Shown piece after piece: positions 17,501 through 27,800 of a DNA stretch of 64,000 bases. The DNA comes from Nocardiopsis alborubida. Lineage in GTDB: Bacteria; Actinomycetota; Actinomycetes; Streptosporangiales; Streptosporangiaceae. Made by a program: the position numbers and the translations under genes. The DNA lies in the NCBI RefSeq assembly GCF_012396365.1, contig NZ_JAAXPG010000001.1:248001-312000 (forward strand), in the 5' to 3' direction. The notes under the pieces are model-generated. The model had not been told where the DNA came from. It saw only the letters and a program-made list of their open reading frames with translations, and made no database searches. Within the stretch, counting starts at the first letter, position 1, and every line of letters starts with the position of its first letter.

Positions 17501-20500
17501 CCGCGCCGCCAGCGCCGCCGAGGCCCGGTCCAGCTCGGCGTAGGTCATCACCCCCCCGGCGCCCGCCAGGGCCGGGGCGTCGGGGTTCTCGCGCGCCCGC
17601 TCGCGGAACACGCCGGGCACCGAGGCCGGGGGGTGGCCGGGCGCGCCCGTGCCCCAGGAGCGCAGGGCCTCGGCCTCCTCCGGCGCGGGCGCGGGGGCGA
17701 GGGAGAGCACGGGCGCCCCGGGCGCGCGGGAGAGCAGGTCGAGGACGGCGGTCAGGTGGTGGGCGATCCGGTCGGCCGTGCGGGCGTCGAACAGGTCGGT
17801 GTCGTACTCCACCGCGCCCAGCAGCCTTCCGTCCTCCTCCGCGAACTCCACCGTGAGGTCGAACTGGGTGTGCCGGTGGGCGACCTCGTGCGGGCGCGCG
17901 TCGAGTCCGCTCACCCGCCAGGGGGCGCCCGGCGTGTTGCGCAGGGTCACCAGAGCCTGGACCAGGGTGGGGCGGGAGGGGTCGCGCTCCTGCCCGGTCG
18001 CGTCCACGACGCTGTCGAAGGGCACCTCGCCGTGCTCGAACGCGGCGAGGACGGTCTCGCGCACGTCGGCGAGCAGCGAGGCAGCCGTCGCCTCGGGGTC
18101 CACCCGCAGGCGCAGGGCCACGGTGTCGACGAAGAACCCGACGGTGTTCTCCAGGGCCGCGCTGTCACGCCCGGAGGTCACCGTGCCCAGCACGAGGTCG
18201 CGCTGGCCGCTGTGGCGCGCGAGCGTCACAGCGGTGGCGGCCGCCAGCACCATGAACAGGGTCAGGCCGTACTCGGACTCCAGAGCGCGGACGCCCTCGC
18301 GCACCCGGGCGGGGACCTCGAAGGCGCGCGCGGCTCCGAGGCCGCGCCGCCGGGCTGGCCGGGGCCGGTCGGTCGGCAGCGCCAGGGGCTCCACTCCGGC
18401 GAGCTGGTCGCGCCAGTACCCCAGGTGTTCCTCGAAGGCGCCCGAGCGGGCCCGCTCCTCCTGCCACACGGCCACGTCGGTGGCGCGCAGGCCCACCGGC
18501 TCCAGGCCCGCGGCGCCGGGCAGCGCGTCGGCCGGGGCGCCGGGCCGTTCGCGGGCGGCCTCGTAGAGCGCGCCCAGCTCTCCGACGAGCACCGACATCG
18601 ACCAGGCGTCGGTGACGATGTGGTGCATGGCGATCGAGAGGACGTGGTCGTCCTCGTCCACACGCACCAGCAGCACCCGGGTCAGGGGCCCCCGGGCCAG
18701 GTCGAAGGGCCGCGCGGCGAACTCCTCCAGCAACGCGTCCAGCCGCTCCCCGCGCCCGGCGCCGGGCGGGCCGTCCGACTCGGCCTCCTCCACGGGCGGG
18801 CCGTCCAGCTCGGCCCTCTCCACGGGCAGGCCGGAATCGGGGAGCACGACCTGCTGCGGCGTGCCGTCCCGGGACGGGAAGACCGTGCGCAGCGCCTCGT
18901 GGCGCGCGGACAGGGCGTGCAGGGCCCGCTCCAGCGCCGCGGTGTCCAGCTCACCGGACAGGCGCAGCGCGCCGCCGGAGTTGTACCCGGCCCCTCCGGG
19001 CGAGTACTGGTCCAGGAACCACATCCGGCGCTGGGCGGCGGACAGGGGCGCCGGGCCCTCGTGCTCCACCCGCGCGGGCGCGTCGCGGCGGTCGCCGGAG
19101 CCGTCGTAGAGCTCGGCCAGCGCCGCGATGGTCGGCCTCTCGAACAGGGCGCGCAGCGGGGGCCGGGAGCCCAGCCGCTCGGCGGCGCGGGCGAGCACGC
19201 GCACGCCGGTGACGGAGTCGCCGCCCACGCGGAAGAAGTCGTCGTGCACGCCGACGCGCTCCAGGCCCAGCAGGGAGCACCACACCCGCGCCAGCTCCCG
19301 CTCCGCGCGGGTGCGCGGGGCGGCGTGCTCGGCGCCGGAGAGCCCGGCCCAGTCCACGGCGGGCAGGGCGCTCCGGTCGGTCTTGCCGTTGGCGGTGACC
19401 GGGACGCGGTCCAGCACGACGAAGGCCGCCGGGACCATGTAGGCGGGGAGTACGCGGGCGGCCAGCTCCAGGTCGGCGGGGCTCGGGGCGTGCCCGGGGG
19501 CGGGGACGGCGTAGGCGACCAGGCGACGCGAGGAACCGGTGCCGTCGACCACCACCACGGCCCGTTCGACCCCGGGCAGGCGGGTGAGGGCGTGCTCGAC
19601 CTCGCCCGGCTCGACGCGGTGGCCGCGGATCTTGACCTGGTCGTCGGTGCGGCCGAGGAACTCCAGCCGCCCGCCGACGCGGCGGACCAGGTCGCCGGAG
19701 CGGTACATGCGCCCGCCCTCGGCGTCCGGGTCGGCGACGAAGCGCGCGGCGGTGGTGCCGGGCAGATTGAGGTACCCGTGCGCCAACCCGTCGCCGCTGA
19801 TGTAGAGCTCGCCGGGGACGCCGTCGGGCACCGGGCGCAGCCAGCGGTCCAGGACCCGTACGCGGGTACCCGTCGCCGGATCGCCCAGGGGAGGGCTGCC
19901 GCAGCCCGACAGCGGCGTGCTGAGGGTGGTGCACACGGTGGACTCGGTGGGGCCGTAGCCGTTGTACACGGCCCGGTCGCCGCAGAAGCGGGCGACCTGC
20001 TCGCCGGGGCAGGCCTCGCCCGCCACGAGCAGGTGCTCCACCGGGCCCAGCTCCTCGGGGGACAGGCCGGGCAGAAGCGCGGGCGGCAGCGTCACGTGGC
20101 TGACGCGGTGCTCGCGCAGGGCGCGGGGAAGCCCCTCGCCCGCCAGGGACGGCCGCGGCAGCAGCACGGCGGCCGCGCCGTTGAGCAGCGCCACCACCAG
20201 TTCGGCGATGGCCGCGTCGAAGCTGGGGGAGGCGAACTGGAGCATCCGCGAGCCGGGGCCCACGCGCATGCGCTCGCCCTGGAAGGCGGCCAGGGCCGCC
20301 AGGCCGCGGTGCGCCACCAGGACGCCCTTGGGCCTTCCGGTGGAGCCGGAGGTGTAGATGAGGTAGGCGGGGTCCTCGGGAAGGACGTGCTCGCGCAGCG
20401 GCTCCGCCCGGGCCACGTCGGTGTCGGCCGCGTCCACCAGCGGGCCGCCCCCGGGCAGGCGCCGGGCGCCCGCGGGGTCGGCGACCACCGCGCGCGGCGC

Positions 20501-22288
20501 GGCGTCGTCGAGGATCGCGGCCAGCCGCTCCTCCGGGTACTCCGGGTCCAGGGGCACGTAGACCGCCCCCGCGTACACCACCCCCAGCAGCGCCTCGGCC
20601 AGGGCCGGACCGCGCTCCACGCACACGCCGACGCGGTCGCCCCGCTCCACGCCCAGTTCCCGCAGCCGCCGGGCCAGGCGGGCGGCCCGGTCGTCGGCCT
20701 CGGCGAAGGAGACGGTGCGGTCCGCGCCGACCAGGGCGGGGTCGTCGGGGCGCAGGCGCGCCCGCTCGGCGAACAGCTCGGGCAGGCTCCGCGGCCGGGG
20801 GCCGGGCGCGCCGGTCCAGGAGCGCTCCAGCTCCCGTGCCCGCTCGGGGCCGACCAGCGCCACGGCGCGCAGCGGCCGGGGGTCCTCGGCGTTCTCCAGC
20901 ACCCGCACGAGGTCCCCGACCAGGCGCTCCACGGTGGCGCGGTCGAACAGGGCGGTGTCGAACTCGGCCGACCCGGCGACGCCGCCGGGCCCGGGACGGA
21001 ACTCCAGGGTCAGGTCGAAGACCGACTGGCCGCGCCGCACCGGCACGGGTTCGGCCTCCAGGCCGCCCAGGTCCGCCGCCGCGGGCTCCTGGGCGCTCTG
21101 GAAGACCACGGCGGCCTGGACCAGCGGCGGTACGGCGGGGTCGCGTTCGGTCAGGACGGCGTCCACGACCGTGTCGAAGGGGACCTCACCGTGGTCGAGG
21201 TCGGCGAGGAACCCGGCGCGCGTCCGGTCCAGCAGCGCGCCGAAGGACACCTCCTCGTCCACGTGCTGGCGCACGGCCAGGGTGTTGACGAAGAAGCCCG
21301 TCACCGCGTGCAGCCGCCGGTCCTCACGGCCGGAGGTGACGGTGCCCAGCACCACGTCGGGGTTGCGGCTCCACCGGGCCATGGTCACCTGGGCCGCGGC
21401 CAGCAGCACCGTGGACAGGTGGGTGCCGTGGTCGGCGGCCAGGCGTTCGAGGCGCTCCACCAACGGCGCGGGCAGGGCGAAGGGCAGGGTGTCGCCCGCC
21501 CCCTCGCGCACCGCCGGGCGGGGGCGGTCGGTGGGCAGTTCGAGCACGGGCGGGTCGGCGAGCCTGCGGCGCCAGTGGTCCAGGGAGCGGTCCAGGGCGG
21601 GGCCGTCCAGGCGGGCGCGCTGCCACGCGGCGTAGTCGGCGTACTGGGCGGGCAGCGTGCCCAGGTCCGAGGCCAGGGAGCCGGGCGCGCGCCCGGGGTC
21701 GGCGGTGGCGGCGCGGTAGAGGGTGTCCAGTTCGGTGCGCAGCAGGTCCAGGGACCAGCCGTCGGTGACGATGTGGTGCAGGCACAGCACCAGCACGTGG
21801 ACGCGGGGCCCCTCGGCCAGCAGCCGGGCCCGCAGCAGGGGACCGCGCTCCAGGTCGAAGGGCAGGGCGTACTCGCGGGCCGCCAGTTCGGCGGCCTCCT
21901 CGCGGCTCCCGGCCGGGGTCACCGGCAGCTCCACCTCGCGGGGGGCGCCGATCACCTGGCGCCCCTCGCCGTCCACCTCGGTGAAGGTCGTGCGCAGGGA
22001 CTCGTGCCGGTGCACCAGGGCGGTCAGGGAGCGCCGCAGCGCCCCGGCGTCCAGGTCCCCGGTCAGCCGCAGCACCAGGGCGGAGTTGTAGTCGGTGCGG
22101 CCGGGAGCCATCTGCTCCAGGACCCACAGCCGCTGCTGGGCGAAGGACAGCGCGGCCGGGCGGTCGCGGGGGACGCGGGGGATGTCCTGGCCGGTCCCGC
22201 CGCGCGAGCGCAGGCGGCGCAGGACCTCCTCGCGGGCCCTGGCCCGGGCGGCGTCGGTGGTGGGGTCGGCGGTGGCTTCGCTGCTCAT
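14522..22288 (-). CDS. Nonribosomal peptide synthetase, two modules: C-A-T-C-A-T-E
   Basis: 2588 residues. Approximate domains: C1 45-480 (HHIVTDGWS near 171), A1 500-960 ([10 protein letters not shown] near 648), T1 990-1055 (GGDSVTG near 1021), C2 1060-1500 (HHIVTDAWS near 1223), A2 1530-2020, T2 2060-2125 (LGGDSILS near 2091) and an epimerase 2140-2575 with [27 protein letters not shown] and FNYLGRF. It opens with a condensation domain, so it accepts a peptide from another synthetase, and ends in an epimerase with no thioesterase. Reading the specificity pockets by hand gives DAATLAGVCK for A1 (aromatic-like) and DAYFIGGTFK for A2 (closest to the valine code DAFWIGGTFK). It is 37 bp downstream of the stand-alone thioesterase gene and should act as modules 4 and 5 after the synthetase at 24850-34335. 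Confidence 0.95.
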   Translation of the reverse strand: MSSEATADPTTDAARARAREEVLRRLRSRGGTGQDIPRVPRDRPAALSFAQQRLWVLEQMAPGRTDYNSALVLRLTGDLDAGALRRSLTALVHRHESLRTTFTEVDGEGRQVIGAPREVELPVTPAGSREEAAELAAREYALPFDLERGPLLRARLLAEGPRVHVLVLCLHHIVTDGWSLDLLRTELDTLYRAATADPGRAPGSLASDLGTLPAQYADYAAWQRARLDGPALDRSLDHWRRRLADPPVLELPTDRPRPAVREGAGDTLPFALPAPLVERLERLAADHGTHLSTVLLAAAQVTMARWSRNPDVVLGTVTSGREDRRLHAVTGFFVNTLAVRQHVDEEVSFGALLDRTRAGFLADLDHGEVPFDTVVDAVLTERDPAVPPLVQAAVVFQSAQEPAAADLGGLEAEPVPVRRGQSVFDLTLEFRPGPGGVAGSAEFDTALFDRATVERLVGDLVRVLENAEDPRPLRAVALVGPERARELERSWTGAPGPRPRSLPELFAERARLRPDDPALVGADRTVSFAEADDRAARLARRLRELGVERGDRVGVCVERGPALAEALLGVVYAGAVYVPLDPEYPEERLAAILDDAAPRAVVADPAGARRLPGGGPLVDAADTDVARAEPLREHVLPEDPAYLIYTSGSTGRPKGVLVAHRGLAALAAFQGERMRVGPGSRMLQFASPSFDAAIAELVVALLNGAAAVLLPRPSLAGEGLPRALREHRVSHVTLPPALLPGLSPEELGPVEHLLVAGEACPGEQVARFCGDRAVYNGYGPTESTVCTTLSTPLSGCGSPPLGDPATGTRVRVLDRWLRPVPDGVPGELYISGDGLAHGYLNLPGTTAARFVADPDAEGGRMYRSGDLVRRVGGRLEFLGRTDDQVKIRGHRVEPGEVEHALTRLPGVERAVVVVDGTGSSRRLVAYAVPAPGHAPSPADLELAARVLPAYMVPAAFVVLDRVPVTANGKTDRSALPAVDWAGLSGAEHAAPRTRAERELARVWCSLLGLERVGVHDDFFRVGGDSVTGVRVLARAAERLGSRPPLRALFERPTIAALAELYDGSGDRRDAPARVEHEGPAPLSAAQRRMWFLDQYSPGGAGYNSGGALRLSGELDTAALERALHALSARHEALRTVFPSRDGTPQQVVLPDSGLPVERAELDGPPVEEAESDGPPGAGRGERLDALLEEFAARPFDLARGPLTRVLLVRVDEDDHVLSIAMHHIVTDAWSMSVLVGELGALYEAARERPGAPADALPGAAGLEPVGLRATDVAVWQEERARSGAFEEHLGYWRDQLAGVEPLALPTDRPRPARRRGLGAARAFEVPARVREGVRALESEYGLTLFMVLAAATAVTLARHSGQRDLVLGTVTSGRDSAALENTVGFFVDTVALRLRVDPEATAASLLADVRETVLAAFEHGEVPFDSVVDATGQERDPSRPTLVQALVTLRNTPGAPWRVSGLDARPHEVAHRHTQFDLTVEFAEEDGRLLGAVEYDTDLFDARTADRIAHHLTAVLDLLSRAPGAPVLSLAPAPAPEEAEALRSWGTGAPGHPPASVPGVFRERARENPDAPALAGAGGVMTYAELDRASAALAARLRSLGVGPETPVPLLLERGPHVVTAMLAVLRAGGAYVPVHPDDPAERVRLLVAGTGAPCVLTDAASADRVPSAPTAVLVDAADAVPGADAGAEVLDGARPDQLAYVMYTSGSSGAPKGVAVTHTDVVRLAADRRWSGGHARRTLFHSSHAFDAATYEIWAALLTGGTVVVAPPERLDADGFAALVSEHRVSATFVTAALFNLYAAQDPSCFAGMEQVITGGEAASPHAVERVRRACPGTTVANGYGPTETTTFAAHHALPREGATPEPVPIGRPLDGTRLHVLDERLRPVPVGAVGELYVGGRVTRGYHGRPGLTAERYVADPFGGGGRLYRTGDLVRWNNSGELEYTGRADAQVKLRGFRIEPGEVEAALLRLPDVAQATVQVHRGASGARGLVAYAVRAPGTDADLPDLRERLRRTLPDYMVPGAVVFLDAIPLNANGKVDRAALPEPAEPGERTAPDAAPRGVTEQALAGIWAELLRVGDVGRHDNFFTLGGDSILSIQMVSRVREAGWNITTRDAFLHQTVAELAAAADRGGPADGAAARVPVTGTVPPTPVERWFLRTRTRRPEHFDMSLLFEAAEGTDPRLWARAADSLPAHHDMLRLRVTDTADGPRGHLDADAAPGARVVRVDGDDGELGRAVEREALRERPAKRLAEGPLFETVVFDPGGRRAPRVLLSAHHLVVDAVSWRVLLEDLATAYGQLERGEAVDLGAPTTPFPEWARRLGHHTARGAFDGDAGYWADLASRAAGARLPVELDSGPNDVASQRIVTASLSAEETDALLRRVPGTLRSSIDDVLLGALGRVLTDWSGDPRLLVAKEGHGREDLFDDVDLSRTVGWFTAIHPVLLEVPPGTGTAEAVAAARAQRRAAPDGIGFGALRELGGDRAPAPLAAMPEPQVAFNYLGRFGDRNGGPVGRLLPLPPCDHAPQEERTGLFDVTGGVTEERLEFSWTYSAHRHGAATVRALADEYAERLRGLVRDAGRGRARNRRAR
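17370..17469 (-). repeat. 100-bp block shared with the second synthetase
   Basis: Read on the minus strand, these 100 bases are identical to 28247-28346 on the plus strand. They fall in the same place of the last adenylation domain of this synthetase and the second adenylation domain of the other. Confidence 0.85.
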
Positions 22289-22325
22289 GGTGGCTGTGCC
22301 GGTCCTCGTCTGCGCAGGGAGTGGG

Positions 22326-23669
22326 TCAGGCGTTGGGGCCCACGGCGAGCCCGCTCAGGCGCAGGGTGCGCCCGTTGTACTGGAGCGCCGTGGCGCGCCG
22401 GGGCTCGGAGGGGTCGGCGAGGAAGCGCCCGCTGAGCGCGATCCCGCCGTGGCGCTCGGAGACGACGCGGAAGGCGCCGCCCGGCCCGGTGGACAGCGCG
22501 CCCTCGAAGCCGTTGGACATGACCAGCCGGTATCCGTCCCGGCTCGGGACGACCTCGGCGGCCAGGCCGCCGTTGCCGTAGCGCCCCGTGACGCGGTCCG
22601 GGCCGGGTCCGATGGCGGTGCCCTCGGCCGCGGCGTCGGGCTGGCGGTAGTGGCCCACGTCCACCCCCAGCTCGCGCAGGCCCCGGACCACGTGCTCCCA
22701 GGCGGTCACACCGGTGGTGGCGTTGGTGGTCAGCGCCACCACCGAACCGCCCTCGGGGTCCACGCGCAGGTTGCAGGTGGCGCCGTCCAGGGTTCCGTCG
22801 TGGCCGTACCACAGGCGGTCCCCGGCCAGGTGCAGCGACCACCCGGCGCCCCAGCCGTCGGCGAGGCCGAAGGGGTCGGCCACGCTCACCGAGCGGCCCA
22901 TCTCGCGCAGCACGTCCGGGGCGGCGACCTCGCCGTCCAGGGCGGCGTGCCCGGGGTCGAGGAAGGCGCGGCCGAAGGCCGTCAGGGCGGTGGCGCTGGC
23001 GGCCAGGCCCCCGGCCGGGGCCAGCGCGGGCTCGATGTGGAAGCCCACCGGATGGGCCCGGCCCGCGCCGTCGACGGCGTGCCCGGTGACCAGGTCGGCG
23101 GCGGGGCGGGACCGCGGCGCCGGGACCGGAGCCAGCTCCATGCCGGTGGAGCCGCACAGGTGCGACTCCACGGTCTCCCACCAGTCCTGTCCGGTGACGG
23201 TCTCCACGAGTCGGCCCGCCACGGCGTAGCCGGTGTTGGAGTAGGAGAACAGCGTGCCCGGCTCGGCGATGCGGTCCTCGGGCGCCAGGGAGGAGACGTA
23301 GCGGCGCAGGGAGGGCGCGGGGGCGGCCTCGGAACGCTCCGAGACCAGCCCGGCGGTGTGGCTGAGCAGGTGGCGGGGGGTGGCGCCCCGCAGGGGGTGT
23401 ACGGGGCCGCCCAGGTGGTCCAGCACCGGGGCGTCGAGGTCGACGTCGCCGTCCTCCACCAGTTGCATGATCAGGGCCGCGGTGACGGTCTTGGTCACCG
23501 AACCCATCGGGAAGAGCGATTCGGGCGCCACGGGGCGCCCCGTCTGGGCGTTCTCCACCCCGGTGGCGCAGGTGTGCAGCTCACCGCGGTGGTAGACCGC
23601 CAGTTGGGCTCCGGGGACGCCGGCCTGGTGAGAGGTCCGGCGGAGCAGGTCGGACAGGGCGTCGCGCAC
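22326..23669 (-). CDS. PBP-type thioesterase / peptide cyclase (SurE-like serine hydrolase)
   Basis: 447 residues, beta-lactamase/penicillin-binding-protein fold. Catalytic motifs: Ser57-x-x-Lys60 in MGSVTKT, Tyr143-x-Asn145 in FSYSNTGY, and a late GHDGTLDGA where the third motif should be. There is no signal peptide, so it is cytoplasmic, unlike a real PBP or beta-lactamase. Known stand-alone enzymes of this kind (SurE, PenA, Ulm16) release and cyclise peptides from synthetases that lack a thioesterase and end in a D residue; length and context match. GTG at 23669 is chosen because GAGGAG lies seven bases upstream; the frame is open to 23888 without conserved sequence. First gene of the operon with the C-A-T-C-A-T-E synthetase. 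A D-aminopeptidase or esterase role is the alternative. Confidence 0.88.
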   Translation of the reverse strand: MRDALSDLLRRTSHQAGVPGAQLAVYHRGELHTCATGVENAQTGRPVAPESLFPMGSVTKTVTAALIMQLVEDGDVDLDAPVLDHLGGPVHPLRGATPRHLLSHTAGLVSERSEAAPAPSLRRYVSSLAPEDRIAEPGTLFSYSNTGYAVAGRLVETVTGQDWWETVESHLCGSTGMELAPVPAPRSRPAADLVTGHAVDGAGRAHPVGFHIEPALAPAGGLAASATALTAFGRAFLDPGHAALDGEVAAPDVLREMGRSVSVADPFGLADGWGAGWSLHLAGDRLWYGHDGTLDGATCNLRVDPEGGSVVALTTNATTGVTAWEHVVRGLRELGVDVGHYRQPDAAAEGTAIGPGPDRVTGRYGNGGLAAEVVPSRDGYRLVMSNGFEGALSTGPGGAFRVVSERHGGIALSGRFLADPSEPRRATALQYNGRTLRLSGLAVGPNA

Positions 23670-24849
23670 GACGTTCTCCTCGTGGGAGTCGGAGGGCACC
23701 CGAAAGGCCGGCGCTCGGGACGGGAGCGGCCGGTCGCTTCGGCGGGGACGGGGCGGTACACCGCACGTGCCACGGATACTCACATATCGCTTCGAATCTT
23801 GGCAAGGGTTTCGGATATGTCGGGAACCAGGTGACGCGGAATACGGTCCGGGCGTTCCGGGAGATTTCCGGGGTGTGAAGACATTCACCCCGTGCGGGGG
23901 CCTTCGTGTTTTTCGATGTGTCCCCCTGTCGTTAGCAGGGTGTTCGCCTTCCGGTCGGGATGGTGAAGGCTTCGGCGGAAGGTCCGTGTCACCTTGTGGA
24001 CGTCGGTCGACAACGGTCTCGGTTTACCCGTGTGTATGTGTTCCTTCTCACCCGTTCGTACTGATGGAGGGGGGATTGCGGCCAATAGCGCTCCTGTTCG
24101 TGTGGGCGTTGCTTTGGTCGTTGAAACGGCGGATTTCCTGTTGTTTCGGGGACGAAGAGATGGTCGGTTGAACGACGTTCGGTCTTTTGCGGAGAACCCC
24201 ATGTACTGGGTTCTGGAGTGTGGTATGGGCTGCGCGTGGGTCCTGAGCAGGGGTGACGCGTCCACCCGGTGGGGGTGCCCCTCCGCGGAGTGGTGCGGGG
24301 GAGCGGCGGCGGGGCCCGTGGCGGGGTGCGGTCCCGGCGGCGCCGGGTGCCGGAGGCGCGCGCGATGGTCCGGTCCGCGATCGGGCGCGAAGTTCCAGGA
24401 TGGCCGCATGCGGACAGGTATTGGACATTCCTTTACTTTGAGTAATTTAACCACTCCATACGGTACTCAAGCCTTCTGGTGTTGTGCGGCTTTTGTTCGT
24501 GTTGTATCGCTTTGTTCTGGCGTGGTCTGTTGAATATGACTTTTGTTGTATTTTGTCTGATTTGAGGCCTGTGTATTCCGTGTGGCGCAAGGTGTTCGGT
24601 GTGGGGTTATCTGTCACCGAAGGGAATTTCGAAATGACGAGCTTTTTGGTAAAGTGCCCGGTTGGATAAGGAGATGTGGCAAGCTCTGTCCTCGTGCGGA
24701 GGCCCGTCGGGAATGGCGGCCCGATTCGCCTCCGCAGCCCCGCCGCCGGACGGCCGCGCCACCGCGGCGGCGGAGCGCCCGGCCCCGCGCCGCCCCCACG
24801 CCCGCCCTTCCGCCGTCCTCCCTTCCGAACACGCGCCAGGAGCCGTCAC
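23670..24849. promoter_or_regulatory. 1.2 kb divergent regulatory region of the NRPS cluster
   Basis: There is no convincing protein gene between the thioesterase start (minus) and the second synthetase start (plus). The part from about 24420 to 24670 is clearly AT-richer than anything else nearby and should hold the plus-strand promoter. Near the minus-strand gene, 23870-23891 has an imperfect dyad with GGGGTG...CACCCC ends. Several overlapping frames cross the middle, but none has a domain or a good ribosome site. The length and composition suggest regulated or acquired DNA. Confidence 0.55.
24634..24669 (+). CDS. Possible 11-residue leader peptide upstream of the second synthetase
   Basis: A short frame (MTSFLVKCPVG, then TAA) has a good ribosome site, GAAGGGAA at 24619-24626, seven bases ahead. 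It lies 180 bp upstream of the synthetase start in the AT-rich leader. It could be a regulatory leader frame or chance; nothing in the peptide points to one amino acid. Confidence 0.25.
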   Translation: MTSFLVKCPVG

Positions 24850-27800
24850 GTGCTGTCCTCCCAGGAGTCCACCCGCCTCGCCCTCGACCCCGCGGACACG
24901 GTCTCGCCCTCCTCGGTCCCGGAGGCCTTCGCCGGGCAGGCGGCCCGCACCCCCGACGCCCCGGCCCTGCTCGGCGGCTTCCCGGCGGTGACCTACGCCG
25001 AGCTCGACGCCCGCTCCGCCGGCCTGGCGCGCCTGCTGCTGGCCCACGGGCTCGGTTCCGAGGGCACCGTCCTGCTCGCCCTGGAGCGGGGGCCGCACGT
25101 GGTCACCGCGATGCTCGCGGTGCTGCGCGCCGGGGGCGCCTACGTCCCCGTCCACCCCGACGAACCCGCCGACCGGGTGCTGGCCGCGGCCGAGCGCACC
25201 GGCGCGCGCCTGGTGCTCACCGACCGGGTGCTCGGCCCCCGCCTGCCAGCACGCCTGGCCGACCTGGCCCGGATCCTCGACCTGGACGCGGAGGGCGGAG
25301 GGGACGGACGGGACGGCGCGTCCGGGGACGGTGCCACCACGGGCGGCGTCGCCGGGGACGCCCCCTCCGGCCCGGAGCTGCCCGCCCCCCATCCCGGCGC
25401 GCTGGCCTACGTCATGCACACGTCCGGCTCCACCGGTGAGCCCAAGGGCGTGGCGGTCACGCACGCCGACGTGGTGGCCCTGGCGCGCGACCCCCGGTGG
25501 GGCGGGGGACGCGACTCCCGGGTGCTGTTCCACTCCTCGCACGCCTTCGACGCGGCCACCTACGAGATCTGGACGCCGCTGCTGCGCGGCGGCGCCGTGG
25601 TCGTCGCACCGCCGCAGCGGCTCACGGCCGGGGACTTCGGCGCGCTGGCCCGCCGCCACGGGGTGACCTCCACCTTCGTCACCGCCGCCCTGTTCGACCT
25701 GTTCGCCGCCCAGGACCCCTCCTGCTTCGCCCCGCTGCGCGAGGTCATCGCCGGAGGCGAGGCCGTCCCGCCCGGCGCGGTCCGCGCCGTGCTGGACGCC
25801 TGCCCCGGCACGGCGGTCGCCAACGGCTACGGGCCCACCGAGACCACCACCTTCGCCACGCACTTCGCCGTGGACCGCGACCGGCCCCCGCTGCTGTCGG
25901 TGCCCGTCGGCACGCCCCTGGACGGCGTGCGCGCCCGGGTGCTCGACGACCGGCTGGCCCCGGTCGCGCCGGGTCGGGTGGGGGAGCTCTACGTGGGCGG
26001 GGCCGGGGTCGCCCGCGGCTACCTGGGCCGTCCGGGGCTGACCGCGGAACGCTTCGTGGCCGACCCCCTCGGCAGCGGTGAGCGGCTCTACCGCACCGGC
26101 GACCTGGTGCGCTGGAACGCCGACGGCCTGTTGGAGTACGTCGGGCGCGCCGACTCCCAGATCAAGATCCGGGGCTTTCGCATCGAACCCGGCGAGGTCG
26201 AGGCCGCCCTGCTCGCCCAGGAGGGCGTCGCCCAGGCCCTGGTCACGGTCCGCGAGGACGCCCCGGGCGCGCGCGTCCTGGTCGGCTACGTCGTCGGGAC
26301 CGCCGACACCGAAGCCCTGCGCGGACGGCTCGCCGACCGCCTGCCCGCCTACATGGTTCCCACCGCCGTCGTGTCCCTGGAGGCACTGCCCCTGACCGCC
26401 AACGGCAAGGTCGACCACCGCGCACTCCCCGCGCCCGCCGTCCGTGCCGCCGCCGACCACGTCGAACCGCGCGAGGGCGCCGAGCGCGTCGCCGCCGAGG
26501 AGTTCGCCGCGGCACTGGGCCTGGAGCGCGTCGGCGCCCGCGACGACTTCTTCGCCCTGGGCGGCGACTCGATCCTCGCCGCCCGCGTGGCCTGGCGCCT
26601 GGGCGAGCGCCTGGGCACCGGCCTCGACCCGCGCGCGCTGTTTCGCCACCCCACCCCCGAGGGCATCGCCGCGGCGGAGGACGCGGGGCGCCACGAGGAG
26701 CCCCTCACCCCGGCCGGGCGCGGCCGCCCGCTGCCGCTGTCGGCGGCCCAGCGCCGCCTGTGGTTCCTGCACCAGCTCGACGGCGACAGCGCCGAGTACC
26801 ACACCGGCAGCGCCTTCCGTCTGCGCGGACCGCTCGACGTGCCCGCGCTCGGCCGCGCCGTGGAACTGCTCCAGGAGCGCCACGAGGCCCTGCGCACCAC
26901 CTACGACACCGTCGACGGCGAACCCGTCCAGTACGTGCGCGCCCCCCGCGCCGACCTGCTGACCGTGCGTGAGATCTCCCCGACCGACCCGGCCGGCCGG
27001 GAGGAGGAGCTGCACCGGCACCTGCTGCGCGAGGTGGACACCCCCTTCGACCTCGTGGCGGGGCCGCCCACCCGCGCCCTGCTGCTGCGCCTGGACGACC
27101 GGGACCACGTCCTGGTCCTGAGCACCCACCACATCGCCTGCGACGGCTGGTCGGTCGACCTGCTCCACCGCGACCTCGCCGCGTACTACCGGGCCGCCGT
27201 GCGCGGCGAGGAGGCCGACACCCGAGCGGAGATCGACTACGCCGACTTCGCCGTCTGGGAACAGGGCCGCTGGGAGGGGGCCGAGGCCCGGCGCCGCCTG
27301 GAGCACTGGGCGCGCACCCTGGAGGACGTGCCCCCGCTGGCCGTCCCCACCGACCGGCCCCGGCCCGCCCGGCGCACCACCGCCGGAGCCGTCCACCGCA
27401 CCAGCCTGACCCCCGACCAGCTCCGGGGCCTGCGCGCCCTGGGCGGCGAGTGCGGTGCCACGCTCTTCGCGACCCTGGCGGCCCTGACCCAGGCGGTGCT
27501 CTCGGCCGCGTCCGGCTCCGCCGACGTCGCCCTGGGCGCGGCCTCAGCCGGACGCGACCACCCCCAGCTGGAGGACGTGGTCGGCTTCTTCGTCAACCCG
27601 GTCGTGCTCCGCTCGCGCCTGCGCCCGGGCACCACCGCGGCCGCGTTCGTCGGGCAGGTGCGCGCCGAGGCCGACGCCGCCCTCGCCCACGAGATGCCCT
27701 TCGACCGCGTCGTCGACGCCCTGGTCACCGAGCGCGACCCCGCCCGAGGCCCCCTGTTCCAGGCGCTGATGGTCCTCCAGAACGCCCACACCGGCGGCCT

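Noticed and set aside
14483..22435. A 2650-residue plus-strand open frame across the synthetase gene
   Set aside because: It is the antisense of the C-A-T-C-A-T-E synthetase; GC-rich third positions suppress stops. It has Gly/Arg/His-rich sequence and no domain.
22326..23669. Beta-lactamase or DD-peptidase (antibiotic resistance)
   Set aside because: No signal peptide and an operon position directly ahead of a thioesterase-less synthetase; cyclase fits better.
24064..24171. 35-residue hydrophobic frame (IALLFVWALLW...) in the divergent region
   Set aside because: No ribosome site and no conservation evidence; likely chance in an AT-richer patch.
24676..24849. N-terminal extension of the initiating synthetase (58 codons) and possible missing starter domain
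   Set aside because: Pro/Arg-rich, unlike any domain; the GTG at 24850 has an ideal ribosome site and leads straight into the adenylation domain.
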